From assembly GCA_021810175.1 (NCBI GenBank), contig JAJZJJ010000110.1, positions 1-7,915 of the forward strand: a DNA stretch of 7,915 nucleotides, given 5' to 3'. A program made the position numbers and the translations under genes. Shown here one piece after another: positions 1-6,484 of this stretch (position 1 is its first letter; each line of letters opens with the position of its first letter). Source of the stretch: Acidobacteriota bacterium. GTDB lineage: Bacteria > Acidobacteriota > Terriglobia > Terriglobales > Acidobacteriaceae. The notes under the pieces are model-generated. The model was not told the DNA's origin. It saw nothing but the letters and a program-made list of their open reading frames with translations, and did no database searches.

Positions 1-354
1 GCGGTCGAGGAAGGCATCGAGGGCGCGCTGGGCTCGACCGTCCTGGAGCATGGCAGCTCCGTTAATGGCATGGCGAGCCAGATATTGAACCAGGTACAGT
101 GCAGGACCAATGATGCTGAGGGTGACCAGCAGTAATGCGCTACCCGCCGCTGCGGTTCGATTCCGGATCCTGGCGCGCCACCAGAGGTACGGTTTACGCG
201 TAATGATGGCCAGGACCACAGCGCCTGTGATTGCCGAAATGAAGGGGTAAAGAACAAGAGCGCAAATGCAGAGAACTGCCAGAGTGATGAGAAAGAGGGC
301 CACTGTCTTCCATTTCTCTTCCACTTCGGGTTGCGATCCGACTGGGTCCGTCAT
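1..354 (-). CDS. AI-2E family transporter (PerM-like), N-terminal part, cut by window edge
   Basis: The first 118 codons of a polytopic membrane protein are visible; the rest lies beyond position 1. A short acidic, hydrophilic N-terminus (residues 1-17) is followed by two closely spaced hydrophobic segments (about 18-37 and 39-53) holding a YPF...AVVLA...TRKP pattern. That pattern is typical of the start of the AI-2E/UPF0118 (PerM) family. A basic loop (W59-R66) and a third hydrophobic segment (about 70-92) follow, then an amphipathic stretch. Family members are multi-pass inner-membrane proteins. Some export the signal AI-2 and others act as Na+/H+ antiporters, so the substrate here is unknown. 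The start is the ATG at 354-352, with GGAG at 360-363 five bases upstream. It shares ATGA with the stop of the cation ATPase, pointing to translational coupling. Family assignment is fairly sure; function is not. Confidence 0.78.
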   Translation of the reverse strand, partial: MTDPVGSQPEVEEKWKTVALFLITLAVLCICALVLYPFISAITGAVVLAIITRKPYLWWRARIRNRTAAAGSALLLVTLSIIGPALYLVQYLARHAINGAAMLQDGRAQRALDAFLDR

Positions 355-3191
355 TGTGGCTCCGTTTCTGCTGCAGCTGCCGGGTCGGATGAGGATGCTG
401 AAGCTTTGCGGCGGCGCAGCCACTTGACCCCTTCCATGATCCAGAGCACGCTACTGGCCATAACCAGGGAATGCAGCCACTGTTCCTGGCTAAGCGGGAT
501 AACGCTCAGCGCAGCCTGGGAAAAGGGCAAATTGAGAATGATAAGCTGCAGAACAAAGACACCGATGAGGGTGGCCCACAGCCACCGATTCCGAAAGAGC
601 CCCACAAATGCGCTCTGCAAGGGGGAGCGCGCATTGAGCGTATTGATCAGCTGAAAGAACACCATTGTGGTGAATGCAAGGGTCTGGTGTGACTGGAGAG
701 GGCTTCTCTGGTCCTGGCAGAAGAAAATGCCGAGAGTGCCTATGGCCATCACTGTGGCAACGGTCCCTATGTCCATGATCATGGCCGAATCGACGACCCT
801 CGCTCCGACTGGGAGTGGATCGCGGTGCATAAGGTCGGAAGCCGCCGGATCGATGCCCAAAGCCAGAGCTGGTGCACCGTCCGTAACCAGATTGATCCAG
901 AGGACCTGGACCGCCAGCAGCGGCAACAACAACTCCTCTCCTCTGCCTCTGAGCAGTACGGCGGAGAGGACCACTCCGAAAAAAAGCGTCAGGATTTCGC
1001 CGAAATTGGTCGCCAGAAGATAGCGGAGAAATTTGCGTATGTTATCGAAGATGGCCCGCCCCTCCTCGATGGCGGCCACGATGGTGGCGAAGTTGTCGTC
1101 GGTCAGCACCAGATCGGCGGCCTCCCTGGCCACATCTGTGCCGGTAATACCCATGGCCACGCCAATGTCGGCAGCTTTGAGTGCGGGCGCGTCATTCACG
1201 CCATCGCCGGTCATGGCCACAATCTCGCCATTGTGTTGCAGCGCGCGTACGATGCGGAGCTTATGCCCGGGATCGACGCGGGCAAAAATCGAGACCCGCC
1301 GCAGCGCTGCGGTAAGATCATCATCGTTCATGGCTTCCAGATCTGGGCCAGTGAGCACGTCAGCGGATACCCCTATGCCGAGATCGCGAGCAACGGCGCG
1401 GGCGGTAGCAGCATGATCCCCGGTGATGAGCAGGGGACGAATGCCGGCGGCCATCGCTTTGGCAACCGCGGCCCGGGCCTCCGGACGGGGCGGATCGATC
1501 ATGCCCACCAGTCCCAGGAAAGTCAGGTCGCTCTCAAATGAGTCTTCCAATCCTGTGCCGAGCCGGGCATCGGCAGCAAGCGAACGCGCCGCAACGCCCA
1601 GAGTCCGCAGAGATTGACCTGCCATTTCGTCAAGCGCGCTGCTGATCTCTCGCCGGCGTTCTTCTGTGAGAGGACGGCTGCGTCCCTCGAACATTTCCCC
1701 TGTGCAGCGGCTGAGGATCACATCGGCCGCGCCCTTGGTCAACAGGATCGCGGGCCCGGTCACAGCCGTCAGGCACCCGCCTGTGCAGCCGTGGAGCGTG
1801 CTCATGCGTTTGCGTTCGGAAGAAAACGGGATTTCGCCTTCGCGTGGCCATCGGGACTCGAGTTCCGCAAGACCAATGTCCATCGTTGCGGCTGCCACCA
1901 GCAGAGCTCCTTCTGTGGGATCGCCCTGAATTGTCCAGCTTCCTTCCTGCTGCTGCAGACTGGCATTGTTGACCAGGGCTGCAGCGAGCAGCGTATCCCG
2001 GACCTCCTGGCGAAGAAACGGGTCAAGCTCCTCGCCCGACGGCATCTTCCAGACTGCTTCCGGCCGGTATCCGCTGGCGGAACTCATTGCGCGGCCGGAC
2101 GCAGTGGCCACAAGCCGCACGGTCATCTCATTCATCGTCAGCGTGCCGGTCTTGTCGGATGCAATGACGGTCGCTTCGCCGAGTGTTTCCACGGCGGCGA
2201 GATGGCGAACGATGGCCCCTCGCTTCGCCATTCTCTGCACACCGAGAGCCAGCACTACCGTGGTCACAGCGGCCAGACCTTCCGGCGTTGCGGCGACGGC
2301 CAGGGCAACGGCGAACAGAAGAATACGCATGAGCGTCTCGCCATCCCGCGCTCCGTAGAGCAGCAGCAGCGTGCCGATGACAATGACGGCGATACTCAGG
2401 ACCGCTATCCCCAGGTTCTTTCCCAGGCGGTTCAGCTCCTTTTTCAGGGGAGTCTGGCGTTCTTCTGTTTCCTGAAGCAGCGAAGCGATACGTCCGAATT
2501 CCGTATGTGCGCCGGTAGCTGTGACAATTGCACGAGCATGACCCGACACCACGATGGTTCCGGAGTAAACCATATTGTGCCGGTCGGCTGGGACTGCATC
2601 CGGGGGAACAGGCTCAAGGCTTTTGGGAACTGGGAGGCTTTCTCCGGTCAGTGCGGATTCCTGTGTGTGAAAGGCCGCGATCCCGAGGAGACGTGCGTCA
2701 GCGGCGATTCGATCCCCTTCGTGAAGCACCAGCAAATCTCCCGGCACGAGCACGGAGGCTTCGATGCGCTGTAACTGCCCGTCGCGGATCACCGACGCTT
2801 CGGCGGGAGTCATCCGCCGTAACGCGGCGAGGGCGCGGTCGGCTCTCTCCTCCTGCAGAAATCCAAAAGCCGCGTTCAGCAGGAGGATGGCGGCAATTGC
2901 CAGAGATTCATAGGGGAGGCCCTGAGCATGCTCCATCCACCAGACCAGCAGGGATACTGCGGTTGCGGCGAGCAGCAGGTAGACCTGCGCATCGCGAAAT
3001 TGCGCCAGAAAACGCATCCACACCGGGGTGCGCGCTGCGCGGTGGTGCATGTTGTGGCCATATTGGGCAAGGCGGCGGTGAGCTTCAGCTGAGGTAAGCC
3101 CTCGGTCACGATCTCCTCCGAAGTATGAGACTGTCTCGGCGGCAGTCCAGGCATGCGACGCCGGATGAGTATCGGACACGACTCCTGTCAT
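351..3191 (-). CDS. P2-type cation-translocating ATPase (SERCA/PMCA-like, probably Ca2+ or Mn2+)
   Basis: This 946-residue protein is full length for bacterial P2A-type pumps, which use ATP to move cations across the inner membrane. In order: an N-terminal cation-ATPase domain (about 12-80), M1-M2 (about 68-113), the actuator domain with TGES at 182-185, M3-M4 with PEGL at 303-306, phosphorylation motif DKTGTLT with D346, nucleotide-binding KGAAD at 486-490, DPPRPE at 566-571, TGDH at 590-593, hinge TGDGVNDAP at 661-669, then M5-M10. M5 has N729 and E732; M6 has N767, T770 and D771. These match SERCA ion ligands N768, E771, N796, T799 and D800, and E304 matches E309. The counterpart of SERCA E908 in M8 is not glutamate (NTLNARS), so one rather than two bound ions is plausible. 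The ATG at 3191-3189 has GGAGG at 3198-3202, six bases upstream. Ion specificity is inferred only; the class is certain. Confidence 0.96.
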   Translation of the reverse strand: MTGVVSDTHPASHAWTAAETVSYFGGDRDRGLTSAEAHRRLAQYGHNMHHRAARTPVWMRFLAQFRDAQVYLLLAATAVSLLVWWMEHAQGLPYESLAIAAILLLNAAFGFLQEERADRALAALRRMTPAEASVIRDGQLQRIEASVLVPGDLLVLHEGDRIAADARLLGIAAFHTQESALTGESLPVPKSLEPVPPDAVPADRHNMVYSGTIVVSGHARAIVTATGAHTEFGRIASLLQETEERQTPLKKELNRLGKNLGIAVLSIAVIVIGTLLLLYGARDGETLMRILLFAVALAVAATPEGLAAVTTVVLALGVQRMAKRGAIVRHLAAVETLGEATVIASDKTGTLTMNEMTVRLVATASGRAMSSASGYRPEAVWKMPSGEELDPFLRQEVRDTLLAAALVNNASLQQQEGSWTIQGDPTEGALLVAAATMDIGLAELESRWPREGEIPFSSERKRMSTLHGCTGGCLTAVTGPAILLTKGAADVILSRCTGEMFEGRSRPLTEERRREISSALDEMAGQSLRTLGVAARSLAADARLGTGLEDSFESDLTFLGLVGMIDPPRPEARAAVAKAMAAGIRPLLITGDHAATARAVARDLGIGVSADVLTGPDLEAMNDDDLTAALRRVSIFARVDPGHKLRIVRALQHNGEIVAMTGDGVNDAPALKAADIGVAMGITGTDVAREAADLVLTDDNFATIVAAIEEGRAIFDNIRKFLRYLLATNFGEILTLFFGVVLSAVLLRGRGEELLLPLLAVQVLWINLVTDGAPALALGIDPAASDLMHRDPLPVGARVVDSAMIMDIGTVATVMAIGTLGIFFCQDQRSPLQSHQTLAFTTMVFFQLINTLNARSPLQSAFVGLFRNRWLWATLIGVFVLQLIILNLPFSQAALSVIPLSQEQWLHSLVMASSVLWIMEGVKWLRRRKASASSSDPAAAAETEPQ

Positions 3192-3197
3192 GAGGAA

Positions 3198-3202
3198 CCT
3201 CC
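3198..3202 (-). promoter_or_regulatory. Shine-Dalgarno of the cation ATPase
   Basis: GGAGG on the minus strand lies six bases before the ATG at 3191-3189. It is a near-ideal ribosome binding site and fixes the ATPase start. Confidence 0.75.
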
Positions 3203-3209
3203 GCTGCCG

Positions 3210-3266
3210 GGCAGGCCGTCTGCCTACAACAAGGCCTGTCTGCCAGCATCAGTTAAGCGCAGGCCT
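3210..3266. repeat. Repeats in the leader of the cation ATPase gene
   Basis: Two near-identical direct repeats, AGGCCGTCTGCC (3213-3224) and AGGCCTGTCTGCC (3232-3244), start 19 bases apart. The second begins with the palindrome AGGCCT, which recurs at 3261-3266. The first is part of a small inverted repeat, GGCAG (3210-3214) and CTGCC (3220-3224). All lie within about 75 bases upstream of the ATPase start, so they could be an operator or a 5'-UTR structure. No known regulator box is recognised. Confidence 0.4.
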
Positions 3267-3501
3267 AACCATTCTCCAAGTGACTCCAGTAATGCTAAGA
3301 ACAGAGCCACCTGGCTCACAGGCTGGGCTCCATCCAGTTCCATGCCCTGAGCCTCGCCTGGAAAATGTCGAAATACTTGTACGTCCTCCGCCTTTTCCGG
3401 CCGCACCGATCAAACAGCCCCAACTGTTCGACGACCTTGCCGCAGATGGAGCCCTCAACCCGATTTGATCGAACGCAACGGTGGTATCTGCAAATCGGAG
3501 A

Positions 3502-3621
3502 ATGAGTATCTTTGAAGTCCTCGTCACACGGCTCGGTATCGACGCCGCTGGGGACGAGCGTTGTACATCGGGTCATTGTTGCGGCACGATGCCCCGTCAT
3601 TACACTGCGGCCGCCGGATAG
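3502..3621 (+). CDS. Doubtful small Cys/His-rich ORF, 39 codons
   Basis: The plus-strand ATG at 3502 opens a 39-codon frame ending in TAG. Its first half is a mixed hydrophobic and charged segment. Its second half contains C21, H25, C26, C27 and H33, a cluster that could bind a metal ion. GGAG sits almost directly against the ATG, which is poor spacing. The same frame is open upstream from about 3190 except for a single TGA at 3466-3468, so it may instead be the end of a decayed longer frame. No family is recognised. It is listed because it lies between two cation-transport units; chance is a real alternative. Confidence 0.18.
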   Translation: MSIFEVLVTRLGIDAAGDERCTSGHCCGTMPRHYTAAAG

Positions 3622-3749
3622 GGGAAAGTGACCCTACCGAACAGCGGAGGAGAGGAACGGTCTCACGATCGGGAAGAGCTTGCCGTGCTGGGTGATACTC
3701 GTTAGCGAAGTGGCGCCCGCGCAGCCGATTTACGGTCTTACGTGTCCAT

Positions 3750-4517
3750 TTATGGCCTCGCCATTGGGATTGTGACTGCGAAGATTGCCCCGCTGGTAAG
3801 AATCACGAGCGGTCCGGCCGGGAGCCCTGTCCATGTCGCAATGAGGATACCGACGACTGCCGAGACGATGCCGAATACCGATGCAGTAAGGCCGTACTGG
3901 CCCAGCGTTCGGCTCAGGTTTCTTGCCGCTGCAGCCGGAACCGCAACCAACGCAGCGGTCATGAGCCCGCCTACCAGATAAACCCCCAAAGCCACGATGA
4001 TGGCGATTGCCGAAAGATAGATCAGATTGTAGAGCTTTACGTTGATCCCTTCGGCCTTGCTTAACTCCTCGTGGATACTAATCAGCACGATCTCCGGATA
4101 GCAATGCCTGATGGTGAGGAAGACCACGGCGCTGAGAAGAACCGCGGCGACCGTGTCCCTGAGACCGACCGTCGCGATGTCCCCGATCAGGGCAGCCTCA
4201 GCTTTGTTGATCGGCAAAAAGAGAAAGGCAGCAGCAACTCCCACGGCGAAGACGATAGCTGTCAGAGCTTCCATCTGGAGTTTGGTTTTGATTTCAAGTA
4301 GCCAAATCAGAATGATGCCGGCTACGACAAATGGAAAGGCGCCGAGCGAGATGCTGAATCCATAGACAATTGCCAGCGCCGCTCCCGGCAGCGCAAGGTG
4401 GCCCAGCGGCCCGGCCACCACTGCCATCTTCTTCGACAACATCAGAGTGCCCAGGTACGCTGCAGAGCCGGCGATAAAGGCCCCGCTGGTCAGGCTGAAA
4501 ATGAGTTGGTGCGCCAT
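3750..4517 (-). CDS. Metal ABC transporter permease, ABC-3 family (ZnuB/MntB-like)
   Basis: A very hydrophobic 255-residue protein of normal ABC-3 length that should form the membrane channel of a Zn2+, Mn2+ or Fe2+ importer. Family marks are GPLGHLALPGAALA at 36-49 (the ZnuB HASLPG region), the cytoplasmic segment HEELSKAEGINVKLYNLIYL at 149-168, and VGGLMTAALVAVPAAAARNL at 182-201. The last hydrophobic stretch contains TGLPAGPLVIL (230-240). About seven to eight membrane helices are expected. The ATG at 4517-4515 is preceded by GAGGGG at 4527-4532, nine bases upstream, which overlaps the stop of the ATP-binding gene 13 bases away; the two form an operon. The metal cannot be read from the sequence. 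No periplasmic binding-protein gene is in the window. Confidence 0.92.
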   Translation of the reverse strand: MAHQLIFSLTSGAFIAGSAAYLGTLMLSKKMAVVAGPLGHLALPGAALAIVYGFSISLGAFPFVVAGIILIWLLEIKTKLQMEALTAIVFAVGVAAAFLFLPINKAEAALIGDIATVGLRDTVAAVLLSAVVFLTIRHCYPEIVLISIHEELSKAEGINVKLYNLIYLSAIAIIVALGVYLVGGLMTAALVAVPAAAARNLSRTLGQYGLTASVFGIVSAVVGILIATWTGLPAGPLVILTSGAIFAVTIPMARP

Positions 4518-4526
4518 CGTTCCAAT

Positions 4527-4532
4527 CCCCTC
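4527..4532 (-). promoter_or_regulatory. Shine-Dalgarno of the ABC permease
   Basis: GAGGGG on the minus strand lies nine bases before the permease ATG and overlaps the TGA stop (4533-4531) of the upstream ATP-binding gene. The permease is therefore probably translated by ribosomes finishing the upstream gene. Confidence 0.6.
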
Positions 4533-5241
4533 AATGGCTGTGGAACTTGATCTCGGCTCCGTACATGTCCCTCAGGACCGCAGGCGTCAATACTTCTCTG
4601 GGAGCGCCGTAGCAGAGGTGCCCATGCCTGGACAGGCAGAGGACGTGTGTCGAGTGTGCGAAAACGATATTCAGGTCGTGCGTGATATTGAAAATCGTGA
4701 GCCTGCTCTTCTGCCAGATGGAACCCAACAGTGAATAGATCGTTTCACCGCCCCCGACGTCCACCGCGGTTGTGGGTTCGTCAAGGAACAGTACGTTAGG
4801 GCCTGAAGCCAGAACCCAGGCAACGAGCATTCGCTGGAACTCTCCGCCGGAAAGGTGACCGGCCCTTTTTCTCAATACAGGATGATCGAGCCCCACCATA
4901 GAAAGCTGCGTGGCGGCGTCTTCGGGCCGTATCTTCTTGAGAGCGAAAAAATCTTTGACCGTCAGGGGAATGTCTCTTACCGACATCTGATTGAATCCCT
5001 GCGGCAGGTAACCGATTCTGGGATTGTTGTGCCAGGTTACCTCGCCACTATAGGGCAGAAGGCCTGCCAGAGCTTTGACGAGAACGGTCTTCCCGGACCC
5101 ATTAGGCCCCAATATGGTCAGGAACTCTCCCTCAGCGACGTTGAAGCTCAGATCACGCAGGATCGGAGATCCGTCCAGGGTGACCGTGAGATTCCTCACC
5201 TCCAATAGAATCTGGCCCGCGGATCCGGAAGACGCCAGCAT
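4531..5241 (-). CDS. Metal ABC transporter ATP-binding protein (ZnuC/MntA-like)
   Basis: The nucleotide-binding subunit that powers the adjacent ABC-3 permease. Numbered from the ATG at 5241: Walker A GPNGSGKT at 45-52, Q-loop in LPQG (Q81), PLTVKDF at 92-98 (matches the PxTVxEF segment of ZnuC-type proteins), signature LSGGEFQR at 130-137, Walker B VLFLDEPT at 150-157, D-loop TAVD, and switch histidine H188 in NITHD. The C-terminus is histidine-bearing (KFHSH). The frame is open further upstream to a TTG at 5430-5428, adding up to 63 residues with no ABC similarity. I prefer the ATG at 5241 because AAAGGA (5253-5258) precedes it by 11 bases and homologues begin about here. Alternative ATGs are at 5253 and 5391. 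The usual third component, a solute-binding lipoprotein, is absent nearby. Confidence 0.93.
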   Translation of the reverse strand: MLASSGSAGQILLEVRNLTVTLDGSPILRDLSFNVAEGEFLTILGPNGSGKTVLVKALAGLLPYSGEVTWHNNPRIGYLPQGFNQMSVRDIPLTVKDFFALKKIRPEDAATQLSMVGLDHPVLRKRAGHLSGGEFQRMLVAWVLASGPNVLFLDEPTTAVDVGGGETIYSLLGSIWQKSRLTIFNITHDLNIVFAHSTHVLCLSRHGHLCYGAPREVLTPAVLRDMYGAEIKFHSH

Positions 5242-5421
5242 CGCGATCGCCATCCTTTCATCGGCGAGCACTCCAGGGAACGTGCCGGACAACGGGGGTT
5301 CCGCCGCCGGCAGGAGAGAACGGGCATGGGAGGAAAAAGGAAGAAGAGCGCGTCCCAATCCGTGGCCCGCCAGCCCCCTGATTGGCTCCATCGTCTCGCT
5401 TTTGCGAAGTGCGGTCAATTG

Positions 5422-5442
5422 CGGGAGCAACTGACGCTCCCG
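5422..5442. repeat. Perfect 7-base-pair inverted repeat upstream of the ABC operon
   Basis: CGGGAGC (5422-5428) and GCTCCCG (5436-5442) form a perfect stem with a seven-base loop. It lies about 180 bases before the preferred ATP-binding start, and a TTGACC that could be a -35 element lies just downstream on the minus strand (5418-5413). It could be a regulator's operator or a leader hairpin. No T-run follows, so a classical terminator is unlikely. It does not resemble a Zur, Fur or MntR box that I know. Confidence 0.4.
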
Positions 5443-5576
5443 ATTCGCCGCATCGCTGGAACGAAGGGCGCTCGGGCTCCCATAATCCGGCCCGGAACCT
5501 AATTGAGCCTGGCCGCGAAGGGGCTCGTATTTCTCACATTCGCTGTGGACGCAGCAAGAAAGGCGGCGTTTTGTTC

Positions 5577-5778
5577 ATGGCGACAAATGAGACCATCACG
5601 ATCAGGCCATTGCGCGAAAGCGAATGAGGCGAGGTGGCGCGCATTGTGCGGTTAGCTTTTGGAGCCTTTCTCGGGCGGCCCAATCCTATTGCAGTTTAGG
5701 GGAGATAGAGATGTTATCGCCCGCGATGGCGGGCTCGCAAAACAAAAGCGTTCGGATATTTTTTCGCGCCGGTTTTAG
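5577..5778 (+). pseudogene. Remnant of a GNAT-family N-acetyltransferase (N-terminal part)
   Basis: From the ATG at 5577 the reading is MATNETITIRPLRESE, then an in-frame TGA (5625-5627). The same frame continues as GEVARIVRLAFGAFLGRPNP to a TAG (5697-5699). A +1 shift then gives GDRDVIARDGG. Laid end to end this resembles the start of a GNAT acetyltransferase subgroup that reads like IRPLRESDLPEA..RLAFGTFLGLP.P..F.GDRDY. The family transfers acetyl groups from acetyl-CoA to amines. Only about 55-60 residues are traceable. The acetyl-CoA-binding region and the remainder are missing, and the transposase frame begins about 120 bases further on. A stop, a frameshift and a truncation together mark it as a pseudogene. 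Confidence 0.58.
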
Positions 5779-5856
5779 CGTCCCATTCCGCCGCGGAGCC
5801 GCGGGCGCAGAGAGCAGCGCGGAGCACAGTTCCGGTCCGTTTACCGGGGTGCCAGG

Positions 5857-5887
5857 TTGCCGGAGGGGGGCTGCGGGGTCCTACACT
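5857..5887 (+). promoter_or_regulatory. Candidate promoter of the transposase-like gene, possibly leaderless
   Basis: TTGCCG (5857-5862) and TACACT (5882-5887) match the -35 and -10 consensus at four of six positions each, with a 19-base spacer, slightly long. The -10 ends only seven bases before the ATG at 5895, so transcription from it would start at or next to the start codon. GGAG at 5888-5891 is three bases from the ATG, too close for a good ribosome binding site. Confidence 0.3.
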
Positions 5888-5894
5888 GGAGTCT

Positions 5895-6383
5895 ATGCCG
5901 AAGTCGCGTGAATCTGTGTATGGGAAGGGGCATCTGCACCTGGTGACGTGCGGGTGCTTCAGGAAGCTGCCGAAGCTGGGAGAAGAGAAGCATCGGGACG
6001 TGTTTGTGCGGCTGGTGGAAGAGGTGCGGGTGAAGTTCCGCTTCGCGGTGGTGGGGTATGTGGTGATGCCGGATCATTTTCGCCTGCTGATGCGGGAGCC
6101 GGAGATTGATACGGCGGCGAATGCGGTGGAGATGATCCAGGCGCGGTACCGGAGGAGGTACAACAGCTCCGCGCGGCTGGACGAGCAGGTGTGGGAGAGC
6201 CGGTGGGCAGACGCGCATGTTTTGGGGGCGGAGGCGGTGGCATCCAGCCTGGCGGGGATGCATGCCGAGCCGGTAAAGGCCGGGCTGGCCGCGAGCGCCG
6301 AGGAGTGGGCGTGGAGCAGCGCGAGGGCTTATGAGGGGCTGCCGGAAGGGGTGGTGACGGTGGAGCGGGTCGGGGGAGCCTGA
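5895..6383 (+). CDS. REP-associated tyrosine transposase (RAYT, Y1_Tnp family) with degenerate active site
   Basis: A 162-residue protein of the Y1/HUH transposase fold, the type domesticated as RAYTs that act on REP palindromes. Family marks in order: GHLHLVTCGCFRKLP at 12-26, VVGYVVMPDHFRLLM at 52-66, the VWESRW segment at 99-104 (usually FWQxRF), GMHAEPVKAGL at 121-131 (usually RYMHRNPVKRGL), and EEWAWSSARAY at 136-146. In active members the MPxHVH motif supplies two metal-binding histidines; here it reads H61-F62-R63, so the second is arginine. The catalytic tyrosine four residues before the N of NPV is G121, and that N is E125. Length and frame are intact, so this is a coding gene whose product is predicted not to cut DNA. 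It could be a non-enzymatic derivative. The codon set is strongly G-rich. Confidence 0.82.
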   Translation: MPKSRESVYGKGHLHLVTCGCFRKLPKLGEEKHRDVFVRLVEEVRVKFRFAVVGYVVMPDHFRLLMREPEIDTAANAVEMIQARYRRRYNSSARLDEQVWESRWADAHVLGAEAVASSLAGMHAEPVKAGLAASAEEWAWSSARAYEGLPEGVVTVERVGGA

Positions 6384-6466
6384 AGGCTGAAGCCGGAAGC
6401 TGGTAACTGGTGCTAACCGGGGAAATTGAGGAAATCCGGGGACATCCTTCATAAGTAAAAGTCAAC

Positions 6467-6484
6467 GGGAGACGGAGTTCTCCC
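6467..6484. repeat. Inverted repeat downstream of the transposase-like gene
   Basis: GGGAGA (6467-6472) and TCTCCC (6479-6484) flank a six-base loop. An overlapping alternative pairs CGGAG (6473-6477) with CTCCG (6484-6488). It lies 84 bases past the stop of the transposase-like gene and has no T-run. It could be a REP-type palindrome or a weak terminator; neither is proven. Confidence 0.3.

Larger units (their letters stand above)
3192..3749. other. Intergenic region between the metal ABC permease and the cation ATPase
   Basis: This stretch of about 560 bases separates two minus-strand transport units, so the ATPase probably has its own promoter here. It holds the leader repeats at 3210-3266 and a doubtful small plus-strand frame at 3502-3621. 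Several frames stay open for 60-95 codons on both strands, but none gives a recognisable domain. No strong hairpin with a T-run is seen after the permease stop at 3750. Confidence 0.5.

Noticed and set aside
825..1541. Long plus-strand frame opposite the cation ATPase
   Set aside because: It lies entirely antisense to a fully conserved ATPase coding region; its peptide has no domain character and reflects the high GC of the real gene.
1614..2774. 386-codon plus-strand frame
   Set aside because: It also lies antisense to the ATPase. Despite its length, the peptide is rich in His, Cys and Arg in an unstructured way and has no family pattern.
3465..3468. TGA in the 3190-3621 frame read as selenocysteine
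   Set aside because: No selenoprotein family pattern around it and no hairpin directly downstream that looks like a SECIS element.
3316..3600. Possible transposase remnant on the minus strand between the two transport units
   Set aside because: The Cys- and Arg-rich peptide hinted at a decayed insertion sequence, but no DDE, HUH or serine-recombinase motif and no terminal repeats were found.
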